From assembly GCA_905221615.1 (NCBI GenBank), contig CAJNDT010002835.1, positions 623,426-687,425 of the forward strand: a DNA stretch of 64,000 nucleotides, in the 5' to 3' direction. This DNA is from Symbiodinium sp. CCMP2592 (lineage: Eukaryota > Sar > Dinophyceae > Suessiales > Symbiodiniaceae). A program made the position numbers and the translations under genes. The notes below the pieces were generated by a model. It was not told the DNA's origin. It did not search any database and was given only the letters and a program-made list of their open reading frames with translations. The number at the start of each line of letters is the position of its first letter. Positions within the stretch are counted from its first letter, which is position 1. Shown one piece after another: positions 1 to 12,180 of the stretch.

Positions 1-2410
1 TATGAACATGTATGCAACTAGTGATGACGGCGTGCAAAAGGGATACTGAAACAGGGCTGTATAGGTCCTTCGAAAGACGTGTGCTTGCACGGCGAGCGAG
101 AGTGAGGGAGGGAGATAGACGCATCCTTCAACCCCAAGGTACTGACATCCCCCGAGCCACTGGGCCACTGGAGCCCTCATCGGGGCCTGCGTTCGTTTTG
201 GTCTAGACCCAGACCCATGGCACTGGACCCCAAAGCAAAAACATGTTCGAGAGAAAAAGAGGAGAGGGCATCGGTGAGCGCAACTTAGGTTCACCTGCTG
301 TCGCCCGAGCGCGCCTCTGAGCCGGATGGTTTTTCTGGCTGGGGCAGCTTGTGGCGGAGTTTTGTCATAATTATAACAGTACGAGGCAAGGAGGACAGAG
401 AGTGAGGTGCATGGCTCGGCAATGGACACGTTGGCATCGACAGAGGAAGTCGGACAGTAGGGTCAGCACGTCGCATCACACTTCCTGGCTGGAAGCCTGA
501 AGTAGGGGTTTGAGATATGGGTACTGGGATAAGGGCAAAGCTTAGGCAAATTGATCGTTTCGGATTTCATGCTTTGTGAATTATGGAGAGCCAGGGTGCA
601 GGGTGTCTTGAGATTTGGATTTCGAAGGCCAGCTGCACCTCTATGGGGCGTGTTCGCCTTGGAGTTCGGATCGAATCGGGATGTGGGTTGCGGCTATGCA
701 AGTGCAAGTTTGTGATCGAAGCTGACAGATCTCTTTGCGATAGGGGGGGGATTTTAGGTCGGCCCTTTGGATCTATCCCTGTTTGGAGAGGTTGCAACGT
801 CGCCAGAGGCGACGGCGCCTTCTCAGGCCGAGGGTAGGTGCGTTTTGCCAGTAAGCTTTGAGTTCAAGGTATAGGTAGGGTTCCGGCTCATCGTGCCTGG
901 TGTCCTGGGATCGAAATCGCAGCACGCCATACAGCTTTTACTAAACCTTCAGACCTAAAACCTTCGCAGCTGCGGCCCGAGTCAAGATCTGTATGCGGGC
1001 CGCCTAAGCGACTGCTCCTCTTTTCACTCGAGGGTGTGTGAAGTGGCGTCCTTTTTCATCGCAGCGAGTGTTCTTTCAACACGTTCAGTCAGGAAGAAGC
1101 CGAAAGCATGATTAACGGGGTCGCTGGGTGCAAAGATTGGTCTGTGAATTTGACATTGGAGGTTTAGGTCCTCAGCTTCTTGATGCTCCAGGACGACAGA
1201 GACAGCCAAGAGATCAAGAACCTCTACTGTCACCGCCACAACAAGACCCTGAATGACAAATTTTAGTTTCAAGCCCCATAACACATCTGAAGGCACGCTT
1301 CGTCCATGCTATAGCACAAGAGCATGATGTATGAAGAGCCAACGGTGCCTCTTCACTTGCACGCACCCGTCCCATTCCTGCAGCAGCACAAACATGAAAA
1401 CGACTGTAACAAAAGTGCATGGCAATACCAGTAGCTTTTCGTACTACAGTAGCTACACTACGGGCATAATAAGACTTCAGCTCACGACCTGAACAGCAGA
1501 CCCAGAATCCCAAGCCTGGCGAAGCCAGGAGTCACAGCGTGCAGGAGATATCCCAGGAGGAGGGAAACTTAAGGTCAGCTGCGGCAACTTGGTAAGACCA
1601 TGCTTGTTTGCAGCTTCAGCATATCCAGTCAAGGTTGAAACATTAGTTCCAAGGGTGAGAAAGCATCAGCCAGTACCACATCACCCGGGGCTCCTGCTGA
1701 GCGCTTCTTGGACGCGCACCCCGATCACCATGAGAGAACAGGAACGAGATCGCAACCTCAGCAAGCTCTCGCTGTTTTTGTGTGGGCCAGGGTGCTGTAT
1801 CGACAAGACAGGATTGAACATCACATCAAGCAAGCCCATTGCGTGCTGAGCTGAGCCTCCAGCGCCTCGTAGGCCTCCATGAATTGTCATGCTCTTCTGA
1901 GTTTTCTAGGGCTTTGATAAATGTGTTAGTGGCCACTGGGCATTGGGTCCTTTTGCAGATAGGAGTGTCAACGTCCTCTCCAAGAAACTGAAGACAGTAA
2001 ACTGAACCCTGAAAGTTTCAACTTCGAAGGACGAGCATTGGCAACATCACCACGTCATATTGTGTGCAGGAGACCTGCCAAAGCGGGTGGTGACATTGCT
2101 TCCTGCAGAGGGCCATGGCCTCAAGGGCATGGCACCGCAAGAATTTCAACTTGCCTAGTGGTACGGCATTCTACGAAAATCAGCCAGTCACTCACCAATC
2201 TAGGGTTGGGACAGCTCATGCTGCATGGATATAGTGCTTTGTGCTTTGCAGTGGCTGTGAGAACGCATATGGTGCTATGAAGGATGTGTAGCCTTGTCAT
2301 GATCCTCTAGGGCAGTCCTAAGCCAGGCTTCAGGGAGTCTTCCCAAATCGGTGACTTTTTTGAGATTGTGCTTGCATTTTGTCGTTCGTTTTCAGGTCAG
2401 GAATGAGGAG

Positions 2411-2441
2411 AGGGAGGGAGAGAGAGAGAGAGAGAGAGAGC
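2411..2441. repeat. (GA)n microsatellite
   Basis: A short, almost pure run of GA dinucleotides preceded by GGGAGG steps. No gene is adjacent. Confidence 0.9.
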
Positions 2442-4326
2442 GAGGAATTTTAAATTAAAAGGCGAGAGGCGATCCAAGACATGCAGCCTTAGGATCTGTT
2501 TCCTGACTTGCAAGCGGCGCGCGACATGTTAGTTTGTTTCAGGCAAGAGTGAAAGCTTAGTGAGTATTTCTCTAGACAGAAATCAGAGAGAAAGGGCTGT
2601 GAGAGATAGTTCTGGTTCTAAGGAAGAGCTTCCTTACGAAAGGAAGGAGTTGCCACCATCGTCTGCATTGTTCCAGAAACTCATTGTGACGGGACAAGGC
2701 ATGCCCCACTTCTTGCGAAAGGATGAACCAGCCGTGTCACATGCGCGGGAGCTCTCTCATGTCGCAGTCGGCGACAGAACACAGCTTTCTATATCTTCCT
2801 TTCATGTCCGCACCTTGGCTTCGTTTCATCCGGAGGACCGACCATCGCGCCAAAACCAGCAGAGGCGCCGGTGTTGTCGGTACTGGTTGAGGGTTCAGCT
2901 CGACGGGCTCTGGGGGTTTTATGCAGAAGCTTTTATTTATTGCGCAAGGACAAGGTTGTTGAGATTTGAGATTTGTAGCAGGTGTTTAGTGATTCGTGCT
3001 GTTGCATAATTGGTTTGTTTTGGGAGATATTGCTGATTTTGTTGCAGGGTTTGCGCACTCCTCCATCAGTGTCGGAATACGGCTTTGGGGTGGGGTCACC
3101 GCGGCTTCCGGGCTTTTGCCAAAATTTGAGCCTCGCAGAATCCACCGACCCTAAGCAAACCCCAAACCCGAATGCAAGTGCGTGAGAACGATTGAGAATG
3201 TATGAAAGGAGCTGTACGTATCTGCTGCTAGAGACTAACGCGAGAACTGACGGCTCACGGTAACAAGTACTGAACTCTGGTGCGGCGCGAATTTGGAACT
3301 CAGCATGTTTGTGCTGCATGTTCACCGGCTGACCCCTGGAACGTGCGGTTGACTCTGTTTGGGAGAGGACTGAGCCAGGCTTGTTTTTTGCGGGAACTTG
3401 TTCTCGTGGATAGTATGAATCGAAATCCCAAACCTGGGATACCTTGGGTGGGGCCCTTGCTGTCAAGGCTACGCGGCCTCAGGAACCTTCGGCAGACTCA
3501 GGCACAAAGACGGCAACGAAAAATATGTCAAGTTTTTGAGGGCTAGGCACGGAGTCCTAATATAGTTAGCATAGCTGCAAGTTCAAACATGTTGCGGTTT
3601 GGATGTTGGTTACTTGGGATCGACTACCTTCGCTCTTTTGCCGACTCATCTCCAATGTGCCACCATTCCAACCCGACCACTCCTCGCCTCTAAGTCTGAG
3701 TTGCTAGTGCCCAAACATGCAGGATTGAGGTTTGCAGCCAGTACCATTGCCTTGGACGGGAAAGCATCACCACCCACTTGGCGCAGATTTGGACTTTGCC
3801 CACCAGACCTGTAAGTGCTGCAAGTTGCTTCATCAGTCTCTTTCACAGGCCCCTAGGCCCTAGGCTCACCAGGAGCAGCTGAGCCCCGAGGCGTCGAGGA
3901 AAGCCACATCCTCCGCCTCCGCGACTACGAGCGAGATCTTCAGGCGGCGGCCGCGCGTTTGAAACGGACGCTTTGGACTTCTGCAATGTAGGAGTCTTAA
4001 TTATTGGAATAGGGTTTGGGGGTATGATACTGTAGCTATGATAAGGAACCCTCAATACCCTCTTCTAGGTATTAAGGCCCCTACAGTGGGGGATTGGCCG
4101 TAAGGTATTCGACTGCAGGGTTTGAATTGTTTTCTCAGCTCGTATTTACCCGGTGTGCAAAGCTTGGTCTTTAAGGAGGGGGTGCTTTAGACTCGGGCTC
4201 CTGCAACTCCTTCACTGTAGCTAGATTGGGGAGATGCTTGTGGATGAGGTTTTGGTATTGGACTTTGGGAGAAGCCGTCTTGATCGGGCTAGGGATCGGC
4301 TGAAATTCAATAGCAATAGCGACGCA

Positions 4327-4388
4327 GAGAGAAGAGAGAGAGAGAGAGAGAGCGAGAGACAAAAGAAAGAAAGAAAGAACGAAAGAAG
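4327..4388. repeat. (GA)n followed by (GAAA)n
   Basis: A GA run of about 30 bases passes into GAAA/GAAC steps, giving a purine-only strand over about 60 bases. It is a simple repeat. Antisense reading gives only a Leu/Ser-rich chance frame. Confidence 0.85.
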
Positions 4389-5163
4389 CAGGCACTATAA
4401 GGGGAAATTGTCGATGTTTGTTCTATCATCAATGGCAGAAGGTGTAGGCTTTAGGGCAAAGGTTTCGAGAGATACAGTATACTCTGACTAAAATGTCTTT
4501 GTTTCTGTGGATTCTGCCATGTTCAACTAGACCACGGGAAGTTTCTTCTCTGCGCTGAGCAGGGACTTGAGATTGAGGGTTCAGGTTTCGGGTTTGCAAC
4601 GTACGCTTTAGGGTCTGCAGTGCAGACCTCGGCCAAGGGTTGAAGGCACAGGGTTCTAAACTTTAAACTAGGGCGGAAGGCTTAGTTTCCCAGCTCTTAT
4701 CAGAGACAGGACTATGAAATGGCCAGTCAGTTGGCTTCCTGTGGAACGACAGATGTCCTGGCACTGCACGGAAGAGAGTGGTGAGTTGTTTCCCGGGCTC
4801 TAGGCTTTGGGTCGGTCGAAAACCACAGGGAAAGGCCCCTCCAACCTGGGAACCCGAAGCCGCGCACACCCGCGGGGTTGAAGATTGGGAGTGCGAAGCT
4901 GTACTAGCAGCCGTCCGCTTGGTCCTGCAGGCGCGCTTGGCGAAATCTGAAGGCGACCGCCTGGTTACACAGGCGACCGTCGACATGTATATGCAAGGTG
5001 CAGAACGTGGAGTCTTCCAGGGTTCAGGGTGAACCTTGACAAGGGGCGGAGGGTGCAGGCAATCGTTCGGATGTTGGGTGTTTGGGGCTTTCAGACCTGG
5101 AGGGTCTTCAACGTCATCTGTCGTCAATCTTATGCTGGCAAGAGCCCAAGTTGACACGCAGAG

Positions 5164-5185
5164 CCCGAAACCATTTTGGCTGAAG
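5164..5185 (+). other. Relic of the dinoflagellate spliced leader
   Basis: The bases match the conserved dinoflagellate trans-spliced leader (DinoSL) at 18 of 21 positions by eye. An uninterrupted core CCATTTTGGCT lies at 5171-5181, and the three mismatches are at 5168, 5170 and 5182. In dinoflagellates this leader is added to nuclear mRNAs by trans-splicing, so a genomic copy outside SL gene arrays normally marks a reverse-transcribed and reintegrated mRNA. No SL-gene features (donor GT right after the leader, Sm site) are visible: the following bases are AGCCTGAACC. No intact gene follows, so the retroposed message would be badly decayed. The match could be chance, but the exact 11-base core makes that fairly unlikely in 64 kb. 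Confidence 0.5.
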
Positions 5186-5698
5186 AGCCTGAACCAAGAC
5201 TATTTACAATTTACATGAGAAGCGAGTTGTCGTTTGCCCATGGCTGATTGGGTCAGGTTTTGAGCTTTCGTCTGGTGCCCCAGCCCCGAAACCTTGAATT
5301 TCGTGTCAGGCGCGTCTCGACGATCACAGCTCCGAGCTCTCATCCATGCGCCGCGCCGTCGAAGACAGGGTTGCCAGGGCTTGGCGGATCCTGGGGCCTC
5401 GACAAATCTTGGTTTTGTGCGGTAGGGTTGAGGAGCTTTGCCAGCCGTGGTTTCACAGCTTTCGAGACATCGCGAACAAGGGCGTATGTCGGTGGACAGT
5501 ATTTCGGCCGGGTTCCGGAAGGACGATCGCGACGCACGTGGCGCCACATCCCTCAGCTTGTATTTTCCACCTTGCTCGAGTTCACATAGACATTGCTGCG
5601 AGTGTTCGGAGGGGCCTCTAGGGACTCTAGGGTTCCGGGCCGGCAAGCTCAGAAGCGGTCAGCTCTTAGCCACGTTTGCCCCCTCCCACAAAACAATA
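5186..5698. other. Unassigned sequence downstream of the SL relic
   Basis: This is the place where the body of a retroposed mRNA would be expected. Several frames of 70-150 codons are open on both strands, but none shows a family signature or a consistent frame. If a retrogene was here it is too decayed to recognise. Confidence 0.35.
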
Positions 5699-6030
5699 AA
5701 CCCCTAAACCAAGGCTTGTCCGAGTGTGAGTGCTGAAACCCCTAAACCATATGTGCGAGTGTGAGCGTCGAAACCATATATGCCTCGCCAGGATTGTCCG
5801 CGTGTGAGCACCGAAACCCCTACAGCCTGGTGCTGCGAGGACGGCGATCAACTGCGGCGGCAGAATTCGGAGCCGGAGCCTCGTCTTGGGTTTTTGGTTT
5901 TGTTTTGGGGCAGAAGGGGCTTGTAGAGACCCAACCTCAAGGAGTCCTTCCGACGCAGTCTCACCGAAAAGAAGATGCTCATAGCATGAAGATGTGATAT
6001 AGGCACAAGCACTGCCCTAAACCCTAAACC
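5699..6030. repeat. Imperfect repeat of a GTGTGAGC..CGAAACCCCTAAACC motif
   Basis: The unit 'GAGTGTGAGCGYCGAAACCCCTAAACC' (split here as GAGTGTGAGC and GAAACCCCTAAACC) recurs at about 5720-5755, 5756-5785 and 5800-5825 with variable spacers, and a CCCTAAACCCTAAACC run follows at 6012-6030. Related copies occur at 6080-6123 and at 58904-58930. It looks like a short dispersed element that ends in telomere-like sequence. Confidence 0.55.
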
Positions 6031-6099
6031 AACTGTTCCAATTTCACACCGACTCCGCACCTAAGAACCTCGCCTGGCTGTGTCCGAGTTGTGAGAGCG

Positions 6100-6123
6100 T
6101 AAACCCTAAACCCTAAACCCTAA
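6100..6123. repeat. Interstitial telomere-type repeat (CCCTAAA)n
   Basis: Just over three uninterrupted CCCTAAA units (TTTAGGG on the minus strand), the plant/alga telomere unit also used by dinoflagellates. The run is internal and short, so it is an interstitial copy and not a chromosome end. It follows a copy of the GTCCGAGT-TGTGAG motif seen 350 bp upstream. Confidence 0.8.
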
Positions 6124-6125
6124 GC

Positions 6126-7200
6126 CCGGGTTAGGCCTTGGGTCGTTCCTTTATCGGCCATCCTGCAAAAGACGCACACTTGGAACTCAATGTGCAGCTT
6201 TACGACGATGATCTCACTGTGCATTGTTGTTTGGGTGATGGACTTCAACCATGTTCTATCCCCACTCGGATGCCTGGCAACATAAGACCTTATTGCATGG
6301 AGCTTTTACGTTGTATGCCGCTTGGTCTGCAGCCAGCTTTTTACCTCTGACAACCTTTGGCTCTTCGGCCAGCTACAACTACGTTATGGCTGCTCTGCCT
6401 GTGAATGTATCCACTGATGCCTGGCGGTGGCTATATTCATGGACTTAGCGCTGCTTTTGTTCGATCATATATTCTGCACAGCATGAAATTGGATCCAGTG
6501 TCAATTGATCTGCGAATTGGGTGCAAGTCCCAGTGAGTACTGTAAGGAGGCGTGTTCTGTCAATGCGGAAGCTTTCACGGCATTTTGCTTGAGCTTTTAA
6601 TTGATGCAAGCTGGCTTTTGACCCAGATCTCCACTGTTTCTGCTAAGCAGTCTCGAGAGAGAGCAACGATGAGTACACCTAGGGCTCCGAGACGGGATCA
6701 GTTCAATCTTTCTGGTCACGGAGTTCTGCTCACACTTATGTGGTAAACAATGCCACGAAACAAATTAGCCGAGGCTCGAAAGCACAAGACCTCAGGCTGT
6801 TGTCAACTGTTCCAACCGAGACACCCTGCAATGCGGGCTTCGTCCTTGCTAGGTAGGAGGGAAAAAAAACCCTAAGCCCATGCCCAAACCGTAGCAACTT
6901 GCAACGACACTCCCCAACCTGTGACAGATGCCGTGACGAGGCTGAAGGTGGAGTTGGCGATCGCCAAGCGCATGCTTGGGACTTGATGGCTTGGCGTTCA
7001 CGGGGAGCAGGACAAGCCTCGGAGGACAAGCATCCTCTGAGGCAAATATAGGAGGGAAGAGGAATGCCGGCTTGCAACCGAAGTCACCCCTCTTCACCTC
7101 ATAGCAGCATCACATCTTACTCTATTACACTACATTACATCATATGCACTCTGTATGTACGCGTATACGCCTGCAGTATTGACTAGTTGCCCTAGGTATG
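6126..7200. other. Unassigned intergenic sequence
   Basis: No recognisable gene. It contains one half of a dispersed repeat pair (6792-6861) and otherwise mixed-frame short open frames. Confidence 0.45.
6792..6861 (+). repeat. Dispersed repeat, copy 1
   Basis: About 70 bp align with 45370-45437 on the same strand. Shared blocks are TCAGGCTG-TGTCAACTGTTC, CTGCAATGCGGGCTTCG and TTGCTAGGTAGGAGGGA, with small substitutions and 2-3-base indels between them. No terminal inverted repeats or target duplications were seen. It is probably a fragment of a decayed dispersed element or retrogene family. Confidence 0.75.
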
Positions 7201-7202
7201 CA

Positions 7203-7280
7203 GTGTGTGTGTATGTATGTATGTATGTATGTATGTATATAGTTTTATGTAGAGACACAGACACAGAGAGATAGATAGCC
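7203..7280. repeat. (GTAT)n and ATAG/CAGA tract
   Basis: GT dinucleotides pass into about seven GTAT units, then into ACAGAGAGATAGATAG. It is a simple-sequence block without coding content. Confidence 0.85.
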
Positions 7281-7647
7281 ATATGATATGGGTATACATG
7301 CAACCATGTGGTTGTGCACTCTGCGTTCTGAGCCCCTCTGCACCCGCCTCAATGGTATCCCCACAAAAGCCTGGGGCCTTAAGGGCGTGTTTGCCGAAGG
7401 GATCCTGATCTACGGGGCAGGGGGAGGGAGAGTCCAAGCCGCTTTAGAGGGGGGGAGGGGGGATGATCACATGTAGAACAAACCAAACCACCAAACCATT
7501 CTACAGAAGAACTGAAGGCTCAAGCCCCAACGGGGAGGGGTACGAGCAAATGGTGTGATATCATTGGGGGTGGGGGCGTGCCGCCCGGCCGCAACCATGC
7601 CTGTTTACATAGCTCTAAATAAATGAACACATACATGTGCAAATTAT

Positions 7648-7650
7648 TAT

Positions 7651-7683
<33 letters not shown>
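7648..7683. repeat. (TA)n(TG)n microsatellite
   Basis: A run of TA dinucleotides joined directly to TG dinucleotides, a common compound microsatellite. Confidence 0.9.
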
Positions 7684-7856
7684 CTGTGTGCACACGCCTT
7701 ATTGTTTTGTCGTTCGCGGGCGTCTAGTTGACGAGCGACAGCTTGAAGTTCCCGGAGTATCGGCCCGGAGCCACCGGCTCGACCGACATTGAGCCAACAT
7801 AGTAGGATGGTTACTACAACAACCCCCAGACAAGGGAAAGTCTAAGAAACTCAAGT

Positions 7857-7990
7857 TTACGGTTTCCATGTAGGGGAAGCTCCGAGCTCGGGGTAGACAA
7901 ACTTGAGTTGTTCTAGATGGTGGTTTCCTTGCCAAGGTCTGCGGAGGTATGCACGACCTGCTTGGGCGTTCCCTCAGGGTGGTGTATAAG
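7857..7990 (-). pseudogene. Possible relic of a copia-type RNase H C-terminus
   Basis: On the minus strand one frame reads VVHTSADLGKETT and a neighbouring frame then reads HHLEQLKFVYPELGASP..KP followed by a stop. This resembles the end of Ty1/copia RNase H, where a T..N/SADLGTK motif is followed by a short helix containing LE-L. A frameshift separates the two parts and the conserved K is displaced, so the match is weak. No upstream reverse transcriptase was found. It may be a chance similarity. Confidence 0.2.
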
Positions 7991-8280
7991 ATAGCACTTG
8001 AGTAGTATAATCCCCGGCAGAAATCTGAGAGATCTCTGCCCGAAACCCCGGTGTCGTCATCGGCCATGGCTCAGCCAAAGCCCAAGACGGTCATCGTGGG
8101 AGGAGGTGGGAGGGGAGGGATGCTCAGGGGAGTAAGGCGAAAGGTTTCGTTTTGTGTTGCGAAAGTCGAAGCAAAAAAGCCCCTTTGCAAGCCTCATCAG
8201 TTTCGGCATAGGTTTCGGAGCTCATGCATACATACGCGCAGTGGGAAGTTTTGCGGCGCCAGAATCCCCCGACAGATAGC

Positions 8281-8332
8281 GGGACAGAGAGAGGGAGGGA
8301 GGGAGACCCAGAGAGAGAGAGAGCGAGCGACA
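8281..8332. repeat. (GA)n-rich tract
   Basis: Purine-rich GAGAGAGGGAGGGAGGGAGA followed by GA and GAGC steps. Simple repeat. Confidence 0.8.
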
Positions 8333-11300
8333 GTTAATTAGTTCTACCTGTTGGCTGATTATGGTTTCGACGGTTTGCTTCAGAGCAGTTGCTATTTGCA
8401 TCTTGGCCATGGCCGCGCGCTGTACCTTTATGCCGCTCATAGCTTCCACTTTGTCAGACTCGCCTTCACTTCTATGCCTATGACGAATGCAACCTCGTGC
8501 TCGAACTAGCACTGCTTGGGATGTGTACATATTGAGGAAAAAGAATTAAGGTTTTGCGGACAGTCAGCGCCCAAACTTCTCGAGTTTCCTTTCCAAGCCT
8601 GAACCGCCGCAGCTCCACCAGAACAGGAATTGGTGGCTGCGCAGCTGCCATCGCGTGACTAGGCCGCAGAGCTTTGTGGTGTTTTGTAACTCAATATTCT
8701 ATGTGAACGAAGTGCCCGAAACCCTGTAGCAGAAGCCTACTGTTCGCCAACAACCTCGCAAGTCCCGTCAAGCCCTTATTAACTTATGCCAGGGTTCGAA
8801 TTGCCGCGAGCGACTATGACTAAGCCCCAAAGCCGCGAAGCGACAGCGGCTAGAGATCCCACCATAGAACGCAACTAACTAGCAGCGCGCGAGCCGAATT
8901 AATGGCCAGGTTATGAAACCCAACCCTCTTAGGCCTCCCCAAGATTCTCGGAATCAGAGTCAGGCTGTTCCGTGCCGGCGCGGACGTCACAGTCTACGAG
9001 GTGCAACGGCATGTCGACGTCGACGTCAAAACCTAGATGGAAGTGTTCGAGGCTTGTTGACCATTCATTGCAGTGCTAGCGCTGTGGCGACGATGATGAT
9101 GAGACGGATGAGGTTGGGTGATGGTGATGGTGGTTGGTCGTGGTGATGGTGGTGGTCATAATGGTGGTGGTCATGATGATGGTGAAGCTGAGGAGTAAGA
9201 GAAGGAGCAGGATGACGATGGCGATGACGACGTGGTGGTGATGATGATGATGATTCTCGTCATAGGTATAGTTTCCAGTGTTCAGACGGAGAAGTCAGAC
9301 TTCGTTCCTGCAGGCAAGCAGCAAAGCAGTGCCTCGGAGATTGAACGACCCAGTGCTAGGAGCTTCCAAGACGCGTCCCTCTCTTGCTTTGCGGTCCAGC
9401 GCAGGCTTGGGGCCCAAAGGGCATAGGCAACCACACACTGACACAGAAAAGTCCGAATCTTCATCAACACCCAACAAACGCTTTCTGGGGCCACTACAAT
9501 TCCCTGTCCCTCCGCAAGCTCCAGGCGGCAAGTTCTCTTAGAGAGATCGGAGCTGGGATCAACGTGCAGGCTGTGGCGGTAGGCGCTTGCACTGCATGCC
9601 CCTTAACCTCCTTCATCCCCTCCAATCGTCAAATCATAAGTTCTTAACACCCAGACTGTCCGAAAGACGCAAACCGCCGGTGCTCAAGGTTCGAATCTTC
9701 TTGGTGTCTCGGTCTCTTCTGGTGATTCCGATTCCGGAGATATTGCAAGCTCTTCTAGGAATTATTGCACTGTATGTCCGGCGTACACTACGTTGTGGAA
9801 TTCAGGGCACTGCTTCACCCTTTGTATACAGCCTTGCTACAGAGGTTTGCCACTCACACGGGTGTTCCTCTACTTCTGTCCTATACCCTACACCGAATCT
9901 GAGAGCCAGAATTCCAAAAGCTTGAAGCCTCAATTCAAACCTCAAGGCGTCGAAGCCATGCAGCCAAATCTAAGCGTCCTAGACGCAATAGTCGCGAAGA
10001 ACCCGTGACCATCAAAATTCATCAAGCTCATGTTGTGTAGGCTCTTATGTGCCTGTGCGTTTCGTGACCAGGGAGCCTAAAGGCCCAGCAGTGTTTCGTG
10101 TTTCAGCTAGGCCGATAGACGTCCCGGGACCCTACCCCCATAATTTCGGCTCTCTGCACCCAGCGCCGTGAAGAGGTGCACTGATCGACCTCGGCATCCC
10201 CTTGGTGAAGTTCCATGACGAGGAGCAAGGACAGGTAATTCAATCTGTCACGAAGTAAGGAGGTCAAGGCAATTTCCGGGTTTAGTTTAGCGTTTAGGAA
10301 GGGTTCAGGTAAGCTTGACCAGCTTGAAAGACGACATGCTCTACAGTTGTCCAGTGTCTTGTGACATGTTGGAATATGGGGCACTCGAGGGCAGCTTTTC
10401 ATTTCGAAGGCTGGCTTGCTGCTGATGTGACTTATGCAACAGTTGCGGGTGATTCTTAGTGGTTGCTCAGATTGCGCCGTGCATGAGATTACTGCATATT
10501 ACTGCCAATTTCAGGTGCTTCCGATAAAGTACGTGAGCCAGCCCGGCAAAGTGTACAATAGCTAAAGGCTTGCGAGCTTCGAGCCCCAAGTGAACCTCCA
10601 TAACTCGAGGATGGAACCTGGGCTGGTTGAAGTTTTGCTCAGTGTTCAGGCTTTGCTGGTGTTGTAAGCGTCAAAGGGTTCAGTTCAGGATGTCAGAGTT
10701 GTAGGATTGGCCGTTCGCGTGATTGGCCTCAACCCAAAAGCTCGAAAGCCGCGAGAAGGAGATAGTATCCTCACGTCCTCCGTGGAGTACTTCACCAGTG
10801 ACGGTATCTTCATTGCCTCCGAAGCCGTGGGGTATTTTGCATGAATTTGTTTGAGGGTGAAGGAATAAAGTGTTAAGTTTGGCGGAGAACGTCCGATCGA
10901 TCAATCAAGCATAAGTCTGTAAGATCAAGAGGGCCGACCCAAATTGCAGGTCGCCCCTTTCCAGAACATGAATCAATGATTGATTACATGATGCCCTTGT
11001 CTGTCTATACCACAATGAGGATCGAATCCCCGAGTCCTAAAACTGTAAATCAGGGCCACAAACAGCAAACCCTGGGTAGCTTAAGCAAAGCTTAAGCTCT
11101 TGCACTCCTACGGCTTGTCAATCTAGCTTGGTTCTGTTTCCTGCAAGAGCTTACAAAGCCTTCGTCCCAGCCCTGTAACTTTTCGAATGTTTGACATGAC
11201 AGTTCTAGCCCGGCCAGTCCGAGAGCGATGTCAAAAAGGCGCTAGCCTAAACCCCAAAGCACCCAAACCCAAGCCATCCTAAATCCCCTAAGCCCAAACC

Positions 11301-11760
11301 CTGCATCGTAGGTTCGTCCTAGCCAGGCGAGAGGCAAAAAAGCCCAAACCCTGGAAACTCAGACCTCTCAAAGACCATCCAGGCTCAAGGCTGGCGCGCC
11401 GCACCCGCAGTTGTCGGCCCACCGAGCTCTTCGGATCTCCGATCGGTTTGACCTTCACCCGAAAAGCCCCGAAAAGTCTATAAATTGTGCAGGTTCCCGG
11501 GAGTTCATAGTCAGCTAGGCAGGTGTGTAAAATGCTTGAGATGCATACGTTCTCGCCATCCTGTCTCCTGAACCGGAAACCGACCTGCTCTCAGCGCCCA
11601 AGCAGACAAAGCCCTTACGTGCAAAGCTCGGAAGCCTGCGTCCTGCTCGAATCACAGGCAAAGTTTCACAGCACCCTGGTCGCCGAATGCCGCCGGTTGT
11701 TGGGAGAGGAGCCGCCGCAAGTTTTAGAGCAAGAAGGGTTCGTAAGGGGTTAAGGGATCG
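8333..11760. other. Unassigned intergenic sequence
   Basis: No family signature in any frame. It contains a GAT/GGT block (listed separately) and AAACCC-rich degenerate words at 11240-11360. Nothing else can be supported. Confidence 0.45.
9086..9253. repeat. GAT/GGT-rich trinucleotide block
   Basis: Mixed GATGAT, GGTGAT and GGTGGT steps, imperfect and interrupted. A similar composition recurs at 57419-57600. Confidence 0.75.
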
Positions 11761-11784
11761 ATCTGGGTAGCAGAAGCAGTAGTA

Positions 11785-11824
<40 letters not shown>

Positions 11825-11881
11825 CAGCATCAGTAGTAGCGGTAGTGCTAGTGGTAGGGGTAGTGGTAGTGGTAGTAGTAA

Positions 11882-11930
<49 letters not shown>

Positions 11931-12033
11931 TGTTGTTGTAGTAGCACTAGCAGTAGCAGTAGCAGTAGCAGTAGCAGTAGCAGTAGCAGTAGCAGTAGCA
12001 GTAGTAGTAGTAGTAGTAGCAGCAGCAGCAGCC

Positions 12034-12071
<38 letters not shown>

Positions 12072-12180
12072 CAGCAGCAGTAGCAGCAGCAGTAGCAGCA
12101 GCAGTAGCAGTAGCAGTAGCAGTAGCATCAGTAGTAGCATCAGTAGTAGCAGTAGCAGTAGCAGTAGCAGTAGCAGTAGC

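Larger units (their letters stand above)
1..5160. other. Gene-free stretch, unassigned
   Basis: No open frame here has a recognisable domain, and the short open frames on both strands overlap one another as chance frames do. The sequence is of middling GC and contains many degenerate GGGTTT/AAACCC-like words, which is typical of decayed telomere-like or retroposed DNA. Only short GA tracts (listed separately) stand out. An exon of an intron-rich gene could be missed by eye. Confidence 0.5.

Noticed and set aside
6100..6123. Chromosome end
   Set aside because: Only about three TTTAGGG units, embedded in unrelated sequence on both sides.
11019..11029. tRNA B-box-like word GGATCGAATCC
   Set aside because: No A box, acceptor or anticodon arm could be built upstream.
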